Assembly: GCA_032717465.1 (NCBI GenBank) | Contig: CM064657.1 | Span: forward strand, 19,247,232-19,311,231 | DNA length: 64,000 nucleotides | Origin: Coenobita brevimanus | Lineage: Eukaryota; Arthropoda; Malacostraca; Decapoda; Coenobitidae | Direction of reading: 5' to 3' | Part shown: piece after piece, positions 55,580 through 64,000 of the stretch | Numbering within the stretch: the first letter of the stretch is position 1 | Layout: each line of letters begins with the position of its first letter | The notes under the pieces: generated by a model | What the model saw: only the letters and a program-made list of their open reading frames with translations | The model's database searches: none | Told to the model about the DNA's origin: nothing | Made by a program: the position numbers and the translations under genes

Positions 55580-57160
55580 CCGACTCATATCTAAACTAGT
55601 TTTGTGGACCCACCCTCTCTCATCACATACCATCTCCTCTGTATTCATCTTCTCTCACTGAATCAACATTACCTTACACCTACTTGACTCCTCTTCTTTG
55701 CTGTAATCACTGCTTTTAGTTTACTTTGAATACTCAAGAATGTAAGCACCGGTCACTTATTATTTTAATACCCGTCCTTTCTACGGTTGCTTAATCAGCT
55801 CCCTCCTTGTTTCCCTCCCTGCATTCTACTTATTACTTATTCCAGTTGCACATATGCGTGTCAGTGCCTCAGACGGCTTCGTTAGCAAGATTTTTTTTTC
55901 CCTTGGCTATGGAAAAAGCTAAGCACATGGTGTTCTGTAATTTATTTTTGAATAAAGGGTTTCTATTGTTCGATCTACCACACGAAACGACGTTCTAAAA
56001 GCTCATCAGCACAGTGCAGAAATATAGAGAAACACACACACACACACACACAAAATATAGTAATTTACTAATTTGTGACGCAAGATGGTCCTCGATTATT
56101 TATTTATTTTTTTTTTTTATAGAAATGTTTCTTCTTTGGAAGTAAATGGGAAAGAGGTGACGTAGTGGGAGATATTTGTGCATTGACGGTAGATCATTTA
56201 ATGGCTTGATGTGAAGAAGAGAACGAAAAGCGCGAAAGAGGAATACATTATTGAGCGTCCTGAAATGAGATAGGGTAACAAAATGAGAGAACAGAAGGGT
56301 AGAATCAGAGGAAAGGCTTGGATTGTGTGTATGGCAGAGTGCAATGTAAGGAATTAACATAGCTCATGGTAAAGATTTTGATGCAGAAATGGTAAGGGTA
56401 CAAAGAGGAGGCACGATAATTAGAAAATATTAACCCTTACCCTCATTCACACCATTACGTGGGGTGGCAGGGACTCAGAGACTGAAACGGTAAAGTAGTT
56501 TACAAAATTTGGCCGCCCAATGGAAATGGTCACAAATCCCTTCATTCATAACTCCTGTTTTCGATATTATCGTTCCACGTAAGAGGACACACACAATAAT
56601 GTGTTATGTTATGCCTCTGGGACAGAGATAATCCCAACTTCTTCCAAGTTAAAAAAAAAAAAAAAGACAAACGGAAATATTCTCCTTATTCCTTCCACCC
56701 CTTCTTACTGCTCTCACTACGATAATCTACAACTCTTTCCACCGCTCTTCCCTTGCACCACCCTCCCTCCTGTTCCTCGTTATTTTCATCCCTCGAAGTA
56801 CCCCCTTAATTCTTACCGTCCTTAATCCTCCTTACTTCCATTCGTACATTAATTTATCCATCTTTTGCCCCCTCTCTTCCTGTCTCCCTGCCTCACATTA
56901 GCAGCTGTGAACCGGAGTTATCAGTTTAATGGGACGGAATTAGTGCGGGAAGGGACACATGTTCCCTACTACTTCTTCTTCCTTCCCTATATACTTTCTT
57001 CCATCTTTTATAGGGGAGTTAGTATGAGGAGAAGAGATTTGGTCTAGAATGTAGAGAGTGTACAAGAGAAAACAGTAGCTGTTACAGTGTGTAATTTTCT
57101 TTGCCCGTCTTTACTTTCCCCTTTTCTACTCTCTCTCTCTCTCTCTCTCTCTCTGTCATG
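55580..57160. other. No recognisable gene
   Basis: Only short frames. It contains a (CA)n run at ~56033-56052, A/T runs near 56105 and 56650, and a (CT)n tract at 57128-57154 that abuts the LINE remnant. Nothing repeats elsewhere in the window. Confidence 0.5.
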
Positions 57161-57164
57161 AGAA

Positions 57165-57905
57165 CTGTACTTCAAACAGGGGCGAATAAGACTCCTGTAC
57201 AAATGTAACAGGTGTACAATGGTAAAGAATGCAAGAGTCGTTTTAGCACACCTAATATATTGGAAGTTGATTTTGCAACGAAGGTAAGGGGACCTCTCCA
57301 TGGCGGGTCCCAGGAGAAACAAGCCCCAAGGATATTAAGAGGATGAACGGCTGAGATGCGCACCGGTGAATATTAAGGGATATTCCAGTAGAATATTTGG
57401 TGGTTTGAATGTACGGACAGAGATTCTGATGCATTACAACCAAGACTTCTCTTTTCTCAACGTGGGATGATAGTTGCTTGAATAATTATATGTTATAGCT
57501 TTATTCAGTGACTTCTAAAGCAATAAACTTGGACGCTCAGAGAAGCAGGCGGATACGTGAGTGATAGAGTCATCATTAGCATATTATCGGATAAGCAGGT
57601 TAGAAATCGACTGCGGAAAGGAAAGAGAAAACTGGTGACAGGAAAGAAGCCTACGGAACACCGCAAATATTATAGGTAAGTTCAGAAGAAGAAGAAGAGT
57701 GGCCGTCAAGAACAGCATATAAAGACAGCTGGAAATGAGGGCATAGACAGAAGGATGCAAACCGTCAGACGGCTGTTTTGAAATGGAAGATTTATGCCAA
57801 ACTCTGTCAGATGCTTTAGAGATGCCAAATACAATGGCAAAATTTTTGCCAAATTCTCCAAAGAAAGATGCTCAAGATTCAGAAGGCAGGAGGAAAATCG
57901 CAAGT
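57165..57905 (-). pseudogene. CR1/jockey-like LINE remnant on the minus strand
   Basis: The minus strand reads VFGISKASDRVWHKSSISKQ and LHPSVYALISS near 57830-57710, corresponding to the motif A region (normally D-I-S-K-A-F-D-R-V-W-H-K). Further on it gives PLNILGACFSWDPPWRGPLT, STSNILGVLKRLL and SLIRPCLKYSSH near 57340-57170. The protein is broken by many stops and small changes. It belongs to the same family as the remnants at 37.9, 46.2 and 47.5 kb, in the opposite orientation. Confidence 0.7.
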
Positions 57906-57911
57906 CGAGGT

Positions 57912-58200
57912 GATGATCGAATCGGTATAGAGCTGGTCTGCTGTATTAATTAGCGCAAGTTCGATTCCCGACTGAGGCACAGAACAGTTAAAAATATCTG
58001 AATTTCGTTAAAAGGACTATGCTGACCTATTTTATGGCCAATTGAGATGTTGTAAAAGCAACTTCCAAAAACCAAGATACCAGGTCTGTATGAGACAGCC
58101 CTAGCATGTAATCAATATGAGCGGTAGGTGTTAGCGCCGAAATGATGACATGTGAAGGTATTTGGTACGCATGAAGGCTGCTGGACCTTAAGGAACAGTC
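57912..58200 (+). mobile_element. tRNA-derived SINE, copy 2
   Basis: Contains ATCGAATCGGTATAGAG near the A box and AAGTTCGATTCCC as the B box (57957-57969). The body matches the SINE at 40151-40498: GAGACAGCCCTAGCATGTAA, GTTAGCGCCGAAATGATGAC. The 3' end is less clear and no A-tail is seen. Confidence 0.83.
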
Positions 58201-58416
58201 TTTTAAGCCAACACCCAGAGTAGGACGTATAATTATAGAGTCAGAATATTGTGAGTGGAAATATGTTTCAGAATCTTCCTGTTAAAATATTTATGCAAAA
58301 GCAGTTCATGTTCAAGATATTAAAGCAAGTTGGCGACAGTAAGATTTGAGAAAGATCGCGGTTCTTGGCCATAGGTTGAATGAGATCTTACTTCCAATTG
58401 ATTCACTGTGTTTGGT

Positions 58417-58419
<3 letters not shown>

Positions 58420-58473
<54 letters not shown>
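58420..58473. repeat. (CA)n microsatellite
   Basis: About 27 CA units. The 58200-58420 stretch shows no feature. Confidence 0.95.
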
Positions 58474-58475
<2 letters not shown>

Positions 58476-58477
58476 CT

Positions 58478-58886
58478 TCGCTGGAATATTGCACTAGAGT
58501 CCCTCCATACAATAATGACATTTAGTGTTGAAACTCGCTGCCAGTCGCTGACAACGAACTCAAGAAGTTGTACTGTACCTCTGGTGGGCCATTCTACGAA
58601 ATTCAAGTTCATTAGCTCCACAGGTGGGTGGATGGAATCGAATGAAATTTTGCATGTTTATAGACGTTAATGAGTACTACAAGGGTGCTTCATACATGCA
58701 TGACTTGTATCTGCCAGGTCAGGGATCAATGGTCATCAGGTGCAAAAAATATGCAAATCGCTACAACTACGACCTGCACGCGCGATGTGCTAAGGCTCCG
58801 AAGCTTAGTAAGCCAGGGCCATGATTCTTTGATGGAATGTTGCCCTGGAGTACCTATATATAGAAATGACGTATAGTGTCGAGACT
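58478..58886 (+). repeat. ~60 bp repeated block around an unidentified ORF
   Basis: TGGAATATTGCACTAGAGT...AATGACATTTAGTGTTGAAACT near 58481-58540 recurs as TGGAATGTTGCCCTGGAGT...AATGACGTATAGTGTCGAGACT near 58837-58890. Between them an ORF at 58624-58824 encodes a 66-aa protein (NEYYKGASYMHDLYLPGQGS, then MVIRCKKYANRYNYDLHARC). I do not recognise it; cysteine/histidine spacing is not a known finger. It could be a fragment of a TE or host gene. Confidence 0.4.
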
Positions 58887-59632
58887 TACTTCTGGGGTAG
58901 GGGGGTTTTCAAGAATACTCCCCCAGTATCCCTGCTTGTCATACGAGGCGACTAAAAGGGTTGGTGGTGGGTTAGTGTCCACCCCGTAAAAAGAACTAAC
59001 TAAAACAGCGAATAAAGCGCCTCGGACCCGGACGGACCATACGTTGACGACTAAGGAACGGACAAAGGACATTCTTAGGGTGGGAACATGGAATGTGAGA
59101 GGAGTGAATGATGAAGTGAAAAAGAGAGAGATTGTTCAGGTGCTTGAGGATGCAAAAGTGGATATATGTGGATTGACTGAAACTAAATGGGAAGGTGAAA
59201 GGGTGAGAGAATGGGAATATGGTGTAGGTATATGTGCAGGAGTCAGTGAGAATGAGAGGGCAAGAGAGGGAGTATGTCTGATGATAAGCAAAAAGTGGAA
59301 GGAGAATATAAGAGAGTATGGAACAGTGGGTGCAAGGATTGTGTGGGTGAGGATGAAAGTAGGTATACAAGCATGGGCGATTGTATGTGTGTATGCTCCA
59401 ACAGAGGATCGAGTGGCAAGAGTGAAAGTTTAGTTTTGGGCGAGAGTAGAAGCATGTATGGACAAGTTTGAGAGGAGCGAGAGATTGCTGTTGATTGGAG
59501 ACATGAATGGCAAAGTTGGGAATTTACGAGTGGATGGAGTGGTTGGTCAGTGGGGTGTGCCAGCTGAAGTAGATGGGAATGGTAGTGCTTTGGTGGACAT
59601 CTGTGCTTGTAAGGGGTTGGCAATAGCCAACA

Positions 59633-59874
59633 CCTCCATCCATCCATTGCCAGACGCCATGTATCCCAAACGGGGTGGTCAAGGGCTTAGAGTTAATTGT
59701 TTTACAGGGAGGGGCACTAATCCTCCACCAACCCCACTTGACACGTAGGGAGTTATGCCAACAGCATCTGGTGTTCCCAGGCGGTCACCAATCCAAGTAC
59801 TAACCAGACCCAACGTTGCTTAACTTCGCTTATCGGACGGGAAGCGGTGTACTCAACGTGGCATGGCCGTTGGC
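59633..59874 (-). mobile_element. 5S rRNA-headed SINE with RTE-derived body and tail
   Basis: On the minus strand it starts with 118 nt of 5S rRNA (59874 to 59757). It goes on with about 55 nt resembling the RTE-like 5' leader (TCCCTACGTGTCAAGTGGGG, TTAGTGCCCCTCCCTGTAAA). It ends with ACCACCCCGTTTGGGATACA, TGGCGTCTGGCAATGG and (GATG)n-like repeats, matching the RTE-like 3' end. It is inserted within the endonuclease frame of copy 5: removing it restores GLAIANT... continuity. A distinct target duplication is not obvious. Animal 5S-derived SINEs are known as the SINE3 class. The LINE partner shown here is inferred. Confidence 0.88.
59757..59874 (-). rRNA. 5S rRNA-derived sequence (SINE head), not a regular gene
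   Basis: The minus strand begins GCCAACGGCCATGCCACGTT, contains CCCGTCCGATAAGCGAAGTT and AAGCAACGTTGGGTCTGG, then GTTAGTACTTGGAT, GGTGACCGCCTGGGAACACC and ends AGATGCTGTTGGC. That is full 5S length with the internal pol III control boxes recognisable. The sequence is fused without a T-run terminator to LINE-like sequence, so it serves as a promoter head and not as a ribosomal RNA gene. There are several differences from a standard animal 5S. Confidence 0.88.
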
Positions 59875-60343
59875 CTACTTTCATCATAAGATGATCCACC
59901 GGTATACATGGAGAGTAATGAGGAGGATGGATGGTGAACTTGTTGAATGAAAGGCAATGATAGACTACGTGTGTGTGGATGAGCGAATGAGAAGACGTGT
60001 GTTGGATGCAAGAGTGTGGAGAGGGTGGGGGAATGGAGTCTCGGACCATCACTTAGTGATGGCCAAGGTAAAGATGCAAAGAAAGTGGTTGAGGAAGCGA
60101 AGGGGAAGACAGGAGGAAGCAGCTCCTGTGAGAAGAGTGGAGAAATTGCAAGATAGTGAGAAAATGACAGAGTATAAGAGCACAGTGGAAGAAAGATTGG
60201 GAAGGTATGAGCTAGAGCAGATGGAAGGGGTGGAAGACGTATGTAAGATATTCACGGAAGAGATAGGCGCAGCGTGTGAGGCGGTTTGTGGAGTGAGGAG
60301 GAGATGCAAGGGTGTGCAAGGGACAGCATGGTAGAATGATGAG

Positions 60344-61870
60344 GTGAAACGAGCTGTGGAACAAAAGAAGGCATATGGTGAATGGTTGGCGAGTAGAGGT
60401 AGGGGAGAAGATGAGAGAGAGAAGAGAGAGGTATATGTGAGCAGGAGAATGGAGGTTAAGAGACTGGTGAAGGAGAGTAAGAAGAAAGTGGATGAAGAGT
60501 TTGGGAGGAATCTGAGTGTGAGATGGAGAGAGAGTAAGAAATTGTTTTGGAAGGAGGTAAAGAAAGTAAGGCAGTGTGAAAGAGGAAATAATAGGGGAGT
60601 GAAAGATAGGAATAATAGATTGCTGGTGGAGAAGAGAGAGAAATTGAGGAGATGGAAGGAGCACTTTGAGGATTTGTTGAATGTAGAGAGTGAGAGCAGT
60701 GTGAGTATAAGTGGTTGGGGAATGGCTGGGAGAAGAAGAGATGAGAGGAGGGAGGAAGAGATCAGTAGCGCGGAAGTAGTGGAAGCGATGAAGAAGATTA
60801 AGTTGGGAAAGGCCCCAGGAATTGATGGAGTGTGTGGTGAAATGCTTAGGTATGGGGGTGAGATTGTTGTGGAGTGGATATGGAAGTTGTGTAGATTGGC
60901 TTGGGAAGAGGAAAGGGTTCCAGAGGACTGGAAATCAGGTATAATTGTTCCTCTGTACAAAGGAAAAGGGGAGAGAGAAGTATGTGGTAACCATAGAGGT
61001 ATTTGCCTTCTTAGTGTGACTGGTAAAATATATGGTAGAATACTCATTGATAGGGTTAGGCATATGACAGAGGAGCTAGTTGGAGAAGAACAAGGGGGAT
61101 TTAGGAAGGGAAAAGGGTGTGTATATCAGATATTTGTTCTAAGATGTTTAGTGGAGAAGTATCTAGAGAAGGGAAGGAAAGTGCATGTTGCCTTCATGGA
61201 CTTGGAGAAAGCTTATGACAGAATAGATAGGCAAGGTATGTGGAAGGTATTAAGAATAGATGGAGTGGAGGGGAAATTGTTGAGTGCTGTGAAGAGTATG
61301 TACGAGGGAGCTAGGGCTACGGTGCGAGTGGATGGTGAGCTGAGTGAGTTCTTTGATCTCAATGTGGGACTGAAACAGGGTTGTGTGATATCTCCATGGC
61401 TGTTTAATATATATATGGATGGGGTTGTAAAGGAGGTGCAAGGTAGGGCAGTGGATGTGGGGTTGGCCCTAATGAATGAGGGTGAGATTTGGAAGCTTCC
61501 GGTGTTGCTGTTTGCAGATGATACAGTATTGTTGAGTGAAGATGAATGGGAGTTGCAAGGTTTGGTGAATGAATTTGGGACAGTGTGTAGGAGGAGGAAG
61601 CTGAAAGTTAATGTAAACAAAAGTAAAGTTATGGTGTTTGAGAGGAATGAAGTCACAGTGTGTGCAGTGAGGTTGGATGGTGAGGATATGGAGAATGTGA
61701 GTGCATTCAAGTACTTGGGTAGTGTGATGAGTAAGGATGGAACTTTGGGGGATGAAGTGCGTGAGAGGGTACAGCAGGGAAGGAAGGTTGTTGGTATACT
61801 GAAAGCAGTGATGAGAAATAGGGAGGTGAGTATGGAAGTTAAGAAGTCACACTGCATGATGGTATCGTGA
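60344..61870 (+). pseudogene. Reverse transcriptase of RTE-like LINE copy 5 (508 aa)
   Basis: The core runs KLGKAPGIDGVCGEMLRYGG (153-172), CGNHRGICLLSVTGKIYGRI, FRKGKGCVYQIFVLR, FMDLEKAYDRID with D286, GLKQGCVISPWLFNIYMDGV (343-362) and LLFADDTVLLSE with FADD at 390-393. All active-site residues are present. The frame ends at 61870 because of a small frameshift: the C-terminal domain continues in the next frame. Downstream of 60331 this is the most intact RT of the five copies. The product would copy the LINE RNA and, presumably, SINE RNAs ending in the same tail. Confidence 0.88.
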
Positions 61871-62211
61871 TCCCTACCGTGACGTATGGAAGCGAGGCGT
61901 GGACCTTGCAAGAGGGGAACAAGTCAAGAGTGAGAGCAGTGGAAATGAGTTACTTGAGAGGAGCATGTGGAGTGACGTGGAGGGACAGGTTGACGAATGA
62001 AGAAGTGAAGGAACGTTGTGGGGTAGATGTGGATGTGGTTGAGAAGATTAGGAGAAATACACTGAGGTGGTTTGGACATGTGGAGAGGATGGAGAATGAA
62101 AGACTGAGTAAGAGGGTGTATGTAGGTGAGGTGGAGGGAGGGAGAGGGAGGGGTAGACCGAGGATGAGGTGGAGGGATGGAGTTGAGAGGTATATGAGGG
62201 AGGGGGGGTGA
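61867..62211 (+). pseudogene. C-terminal domain of RTE-like LINE copy 5
   Basis: TYGSEAWTLQEGNKSRVRAV, YLRGACGVTWRDRL, LRWFGHVERMENERL and a basic G-R-G-R-P-R-M-R-W-R-D stretch continue the protein after a frameshift at ~61865. The stop at 62211 is ~95 bp before the 3' tail. Confidence 0.85.
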
Positions 62212-62299
62212 GTTGGGGGGAGGGTAGTCAAATGGTGGGTGACAGAGTGACTTGGAGGCGTTTTGTCTGTGGCCACCCTTTGCGGGATTAGGGCGTCGG

Positions 62300-62443
62300 G
62301 CTATGGATAGATAGATAGATTATTATTATTTTTAATATTATTATTATTATTTTTTTTATTATTATTATTATCATCATCATCATCATCATCATAATCATCT
62401 ACCACTATTAGTACTACTATTACTACTAGTACTACTACTACAG

Positions 62444-62487
<44 letters not shown>

Positions 62488-62490
62488 GTG
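62300..62490. repeat. (GATA)n, (ATT)n, (ATC)n and (ACT)n compound microsatellite
   Basis: A GATA tail is followed by TTA units, then TCA units (~62371-62392), then TAC units (to ~62487). The apparent serine-rich ORF on the minus strand is this repeat translated. Confidence 0.93.
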
Positions 62491-62574
62491 CAGGCCAGCA
62501 GTCAGGAGGTGAGGCAAAAGTTCATTGCATGAGGAAAATATATGAGGACGAAGACTGTTATGCAGTATTACTAG

Positions 62575-63730
62575 TTTTATTCCATCAACCAAGAGGCAGT
62601 GCTGCACAACATCAAGGTTAAATGTCCAGCATTTGCCCAGTATATGGAAAACACCTATAAAGAACCAGCAGACCTCTGCATTGTGGGTAAGACAGCTGCT
62701 CATGATGTCGGAGTAATCCAGTTCACAGAAGGAACTACCCAGGGGGACTCTGTTGCCATGGCTATGTACGCTGTGGCTATGAGTGTGCTGCAACAACAGA
62801 TTAAATTCGAGGCCACCAATGTAAAACAAGTAGCTTATGCAGGTGATCTAACAGACGCTGGCAAGGAGGAAGATGTGAAATAGGTTACTACCCTAAAACA
62901 AGTACTCGTTAGTCCATCTTGATCGTGAAACCAGCTTACTATCAAGATGTACAGGAAGCCTTTAGAGACAAAAAGGTGACAGTGACAAAGGAAGGTCAGA
63001 GACATCTTGGTGCAGTGAGTGGAACTATGAAATTCAAAGACAAATATGTGAGTGATAAGGTAAAGACATGGGTAAAAGAAATACATTTACTATCCAACCA
63101 CGCAAAAACAGATCCCCATGCAGCATACACCGCATTTACATACGGAATAAAGCACAACTGGACCTTCATGATGCAGAACACACCCAACATAGAGTTGTTG
63201 CTGCAACCACTGTAGAATGCCATCAGGGAATCATTCCTCCCATCACCGACCAATGACAACATCCTCACACCAGAGAGGGATCTTCTAGCACTACCACCCA
63301 GAATGGGAGACCTTGGCATAATAAATCCAGCAGCCATGGCAGGCTATGAACGTAAAAATTCACCTAGGCTCACCGATTCCTCGTCACAGATGATTTGTGC
63401 CCAGGTTCATATGAGTAAAATCGACCAACAATGGCAGAAAGATATAGACAGGTAAGCAAAGAGCAAGAAGCAAGACAATTGAACAGCTGCAGCACATAAC
63501 AGAACATCTTACGTCAGACCAGTGAAGAAGAGTTGAAATGACACAAGAGGCTGGGGCATCGAATTGGCTGACAACCCTGCCTCTCAAGGCAAAAGGCTTC
63601 CACCTCAACAAACAGGAATTAAACTGACGCCATAACCTTGAGATATGGGTGGCTAATAAAGAATTTACCTCAGTAGTGTGCCTATGGCACTGTCTTTGAT
63701 GCAAACCATGCAAAGGTTTGCAAGAAGGGA
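62575..63730 (+). pseudogene. Unclassified reverse-transcriptase remnant
   Basis: ORF 62599-62883 contains LHNIKVKCPAFAQYMENTYK, QFTEGTTQGDSVAMAMYAVA and QVAYAGDLTDAGKEEDV. The box expected to read YADD reads YAGD, so the enzyme should be dead. A second piece at 62919-63215 includes VTKEGQRHLGAVSGTMKFKD followed by KYVSDKV, and then pieces related to ...RSPFLPPITDQ. Later frames have a cysteine-bearing KVCKKGGFL region near 63705. The order (RT box, then a long C-terminal region with C/H-type text) resembles uncharacterised animal retroelement proteins I have seen without a clade name. Stops break it throughout. Confidence 0.6.
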
Positions 63731-63791
63731 GGCTTTCTGTGCATTCAAGTTGATGAAGTACACGACCTCACTGCGAAAATACCACAGAAAT

Positions 63792-63819
63792 ATGCCATGA
63801 TGTCGTGACATCATGGTAT
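63792..63819. repeat. 13 bp-arm palindrome
   Basis: ATGCCATGATGTC (63792-63804) and GACATCATGGTAT (63807-63819) are complementary apart from one position, with a GT loop. A third partial copy, GTCATGGCATAT, follows at ~63827. The last 180 bases of the window show nothing else. Confidence 0.8.
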
Positions 63820-64000
63820 ATTTAGAGTCATGGCATATCTAGAGTCTAGATGAAGGGCACTTCATCTACAAAACAGCAACATCAAATGATGCAAAAGTGG
63901 TTGTTAGTGGCCAGGGTTTCTGGGCACGGGGGCAGTGGGCTTTCTTTGAAATAAAAATATTCGATCCTATGGCAGCACGTCACCATCAACTGTTTCTCGG

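Larger units (their letters stand above)
59044..60340 (+). pseudogene. Endonuclease and linker of RTE-like LINE copy 5
   Basis: ILRVGTWNVRGVNDEVKKRE begins the endonuclease; GLTETKWEGE supplies the catalytic glutamate region, LLIGDMNGKVGN (~59488) the second, and SDHHLVMAKV (~60047) the last motif. A TAG at 59431 interrupts the first part, the SINE insert lies at 59633-59874 and a further break occurs before 59957. TAG at 60331, in a W-rich context, ends the linker frame. With so few lesions this copy looks recent. The endonuclease starts retrotransposition by nicking the target. Confidence 0.87.
58887..62320 (+). mobile_element. RTE-like LINE, copy 5, most complete
   Basis: Opens with a leader that contains TCAAGAATACTCCCCCAGTA and CATACGAGGCGACTAAAAGG, runs through endonuclease, linker and RT, and ends GGGCGTCGGGCTATGGATAG with (GATA)n at ~62306-62320. 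Apart from the 5S-headed SINE insert (59633-59874) and a few stops, the whole element is present. It provides the only visible reference for the family's 5' untranslated region besides copy 2. Confidence 0.9.

Noticed and set aside
59757..59874. A functional 5S rRNA gene
   Set aside because: It lies inside a LINE copy, has no T-run terminator after the 3' end and is fused to LINE-like sequence, so it is treated as the head of a SINE.
62395..62829. Serine-repeat ORF on the minus strand
   Set aside because: The serine run is the (ACT)n microsatellite translated.

Overview
The window is eukaryotic, animal-type genomic DNA made almost entirely of transposable elements and simple-sequence repeats. 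No intact host gene, no tRNA gene and no CRISPR array is visible. Long (TA)n, (GT)n, (CT)n and (GATA)n tracts, several non-LTR families resembling those I associate with crustacean assemblies, Ty3/Gypsy elements primed by tRNA, piggyBac, hAT-like and Harbinger-like elements suggest an invertebrate. A decapod crustacean is my best guess. That is inference; nothing here proves the species.

Layout. 0-6 kb: a decayed RTE-type LINE tail, a (TA)n tract, a small minisatellite built from copies of an LTR edge, and a complete but internally deleted Ty3/Gypsy element (LTRs 1181-2149 and 4952-5921, minus strand) whose one long ORF joins gag to integrase. 6-13.5 kb: a roughly 290-305 bp repeat in several copies, split by a piggyBac-type element (6922-11203, TTAA duplication) with a dead transposase. 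13.6-15.5 kb: a hAT-like MITE and a solo LTR, each carrying a copy of the same ~165-170 bp SINE-like unit with clear target-site duplications. 15.6-22 kb: a Gmr1-type Ty3/Gypsy element (minus strand) with integrase upstream of reverse transcriptase. 22-29.2 kb: two minus-strand copies of one RTE-like LINE family. 29.7-31 kb: a decayed LINE and a long inverted repeat. 32.3-44.2 kb: an I-clade-like LINE interrupted by a CR1/jockey-like LINE, itself interrupted by two RTE-like copies, one of which holds a tRNA-derived SINE. 46-48.6 kb: further CR1/jockey-like remnants and a repeat rich in AGGTCA half-sites. 48.9-53.3 kb: a run of terminal-inverted-repeat elements (THAP-like/G-rich, TAA-flanked MITE, foldback, Harbinger-like with a MADF fragment). 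54.9-55.6 kb: a GC-rich insert. 57-64 kb: CR1/jockey-like remnant, SINE, the most complete RTE-like copy (58.9-62.3 kb), and an unclassified reverse-transcriptase remnant.

The most notable item is a short minus-strand element at 59633-59874. It starts with an almost complete 5S rRNA (118 nt), continues with sequence resembling the 5' untranslated region of the RTE-like LINE in this window, and ends with that LINE's 3' terminal sequence. It appears to be a 5S-headed SINE whose body and tail were both taken from its presumed partner LINE.

Because the genes are mobile-element genes, they do not form a pathway. The relationships that matter are parasitism (SINEs using LINE tails), nesting order, and target choice ((TA)n for both complete LTR elements, TTAA for piggyBac, TWA for Harbinger-like elements). 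All family calls were made by reading translated motifs and comparing copies within the window; no database search was possible.
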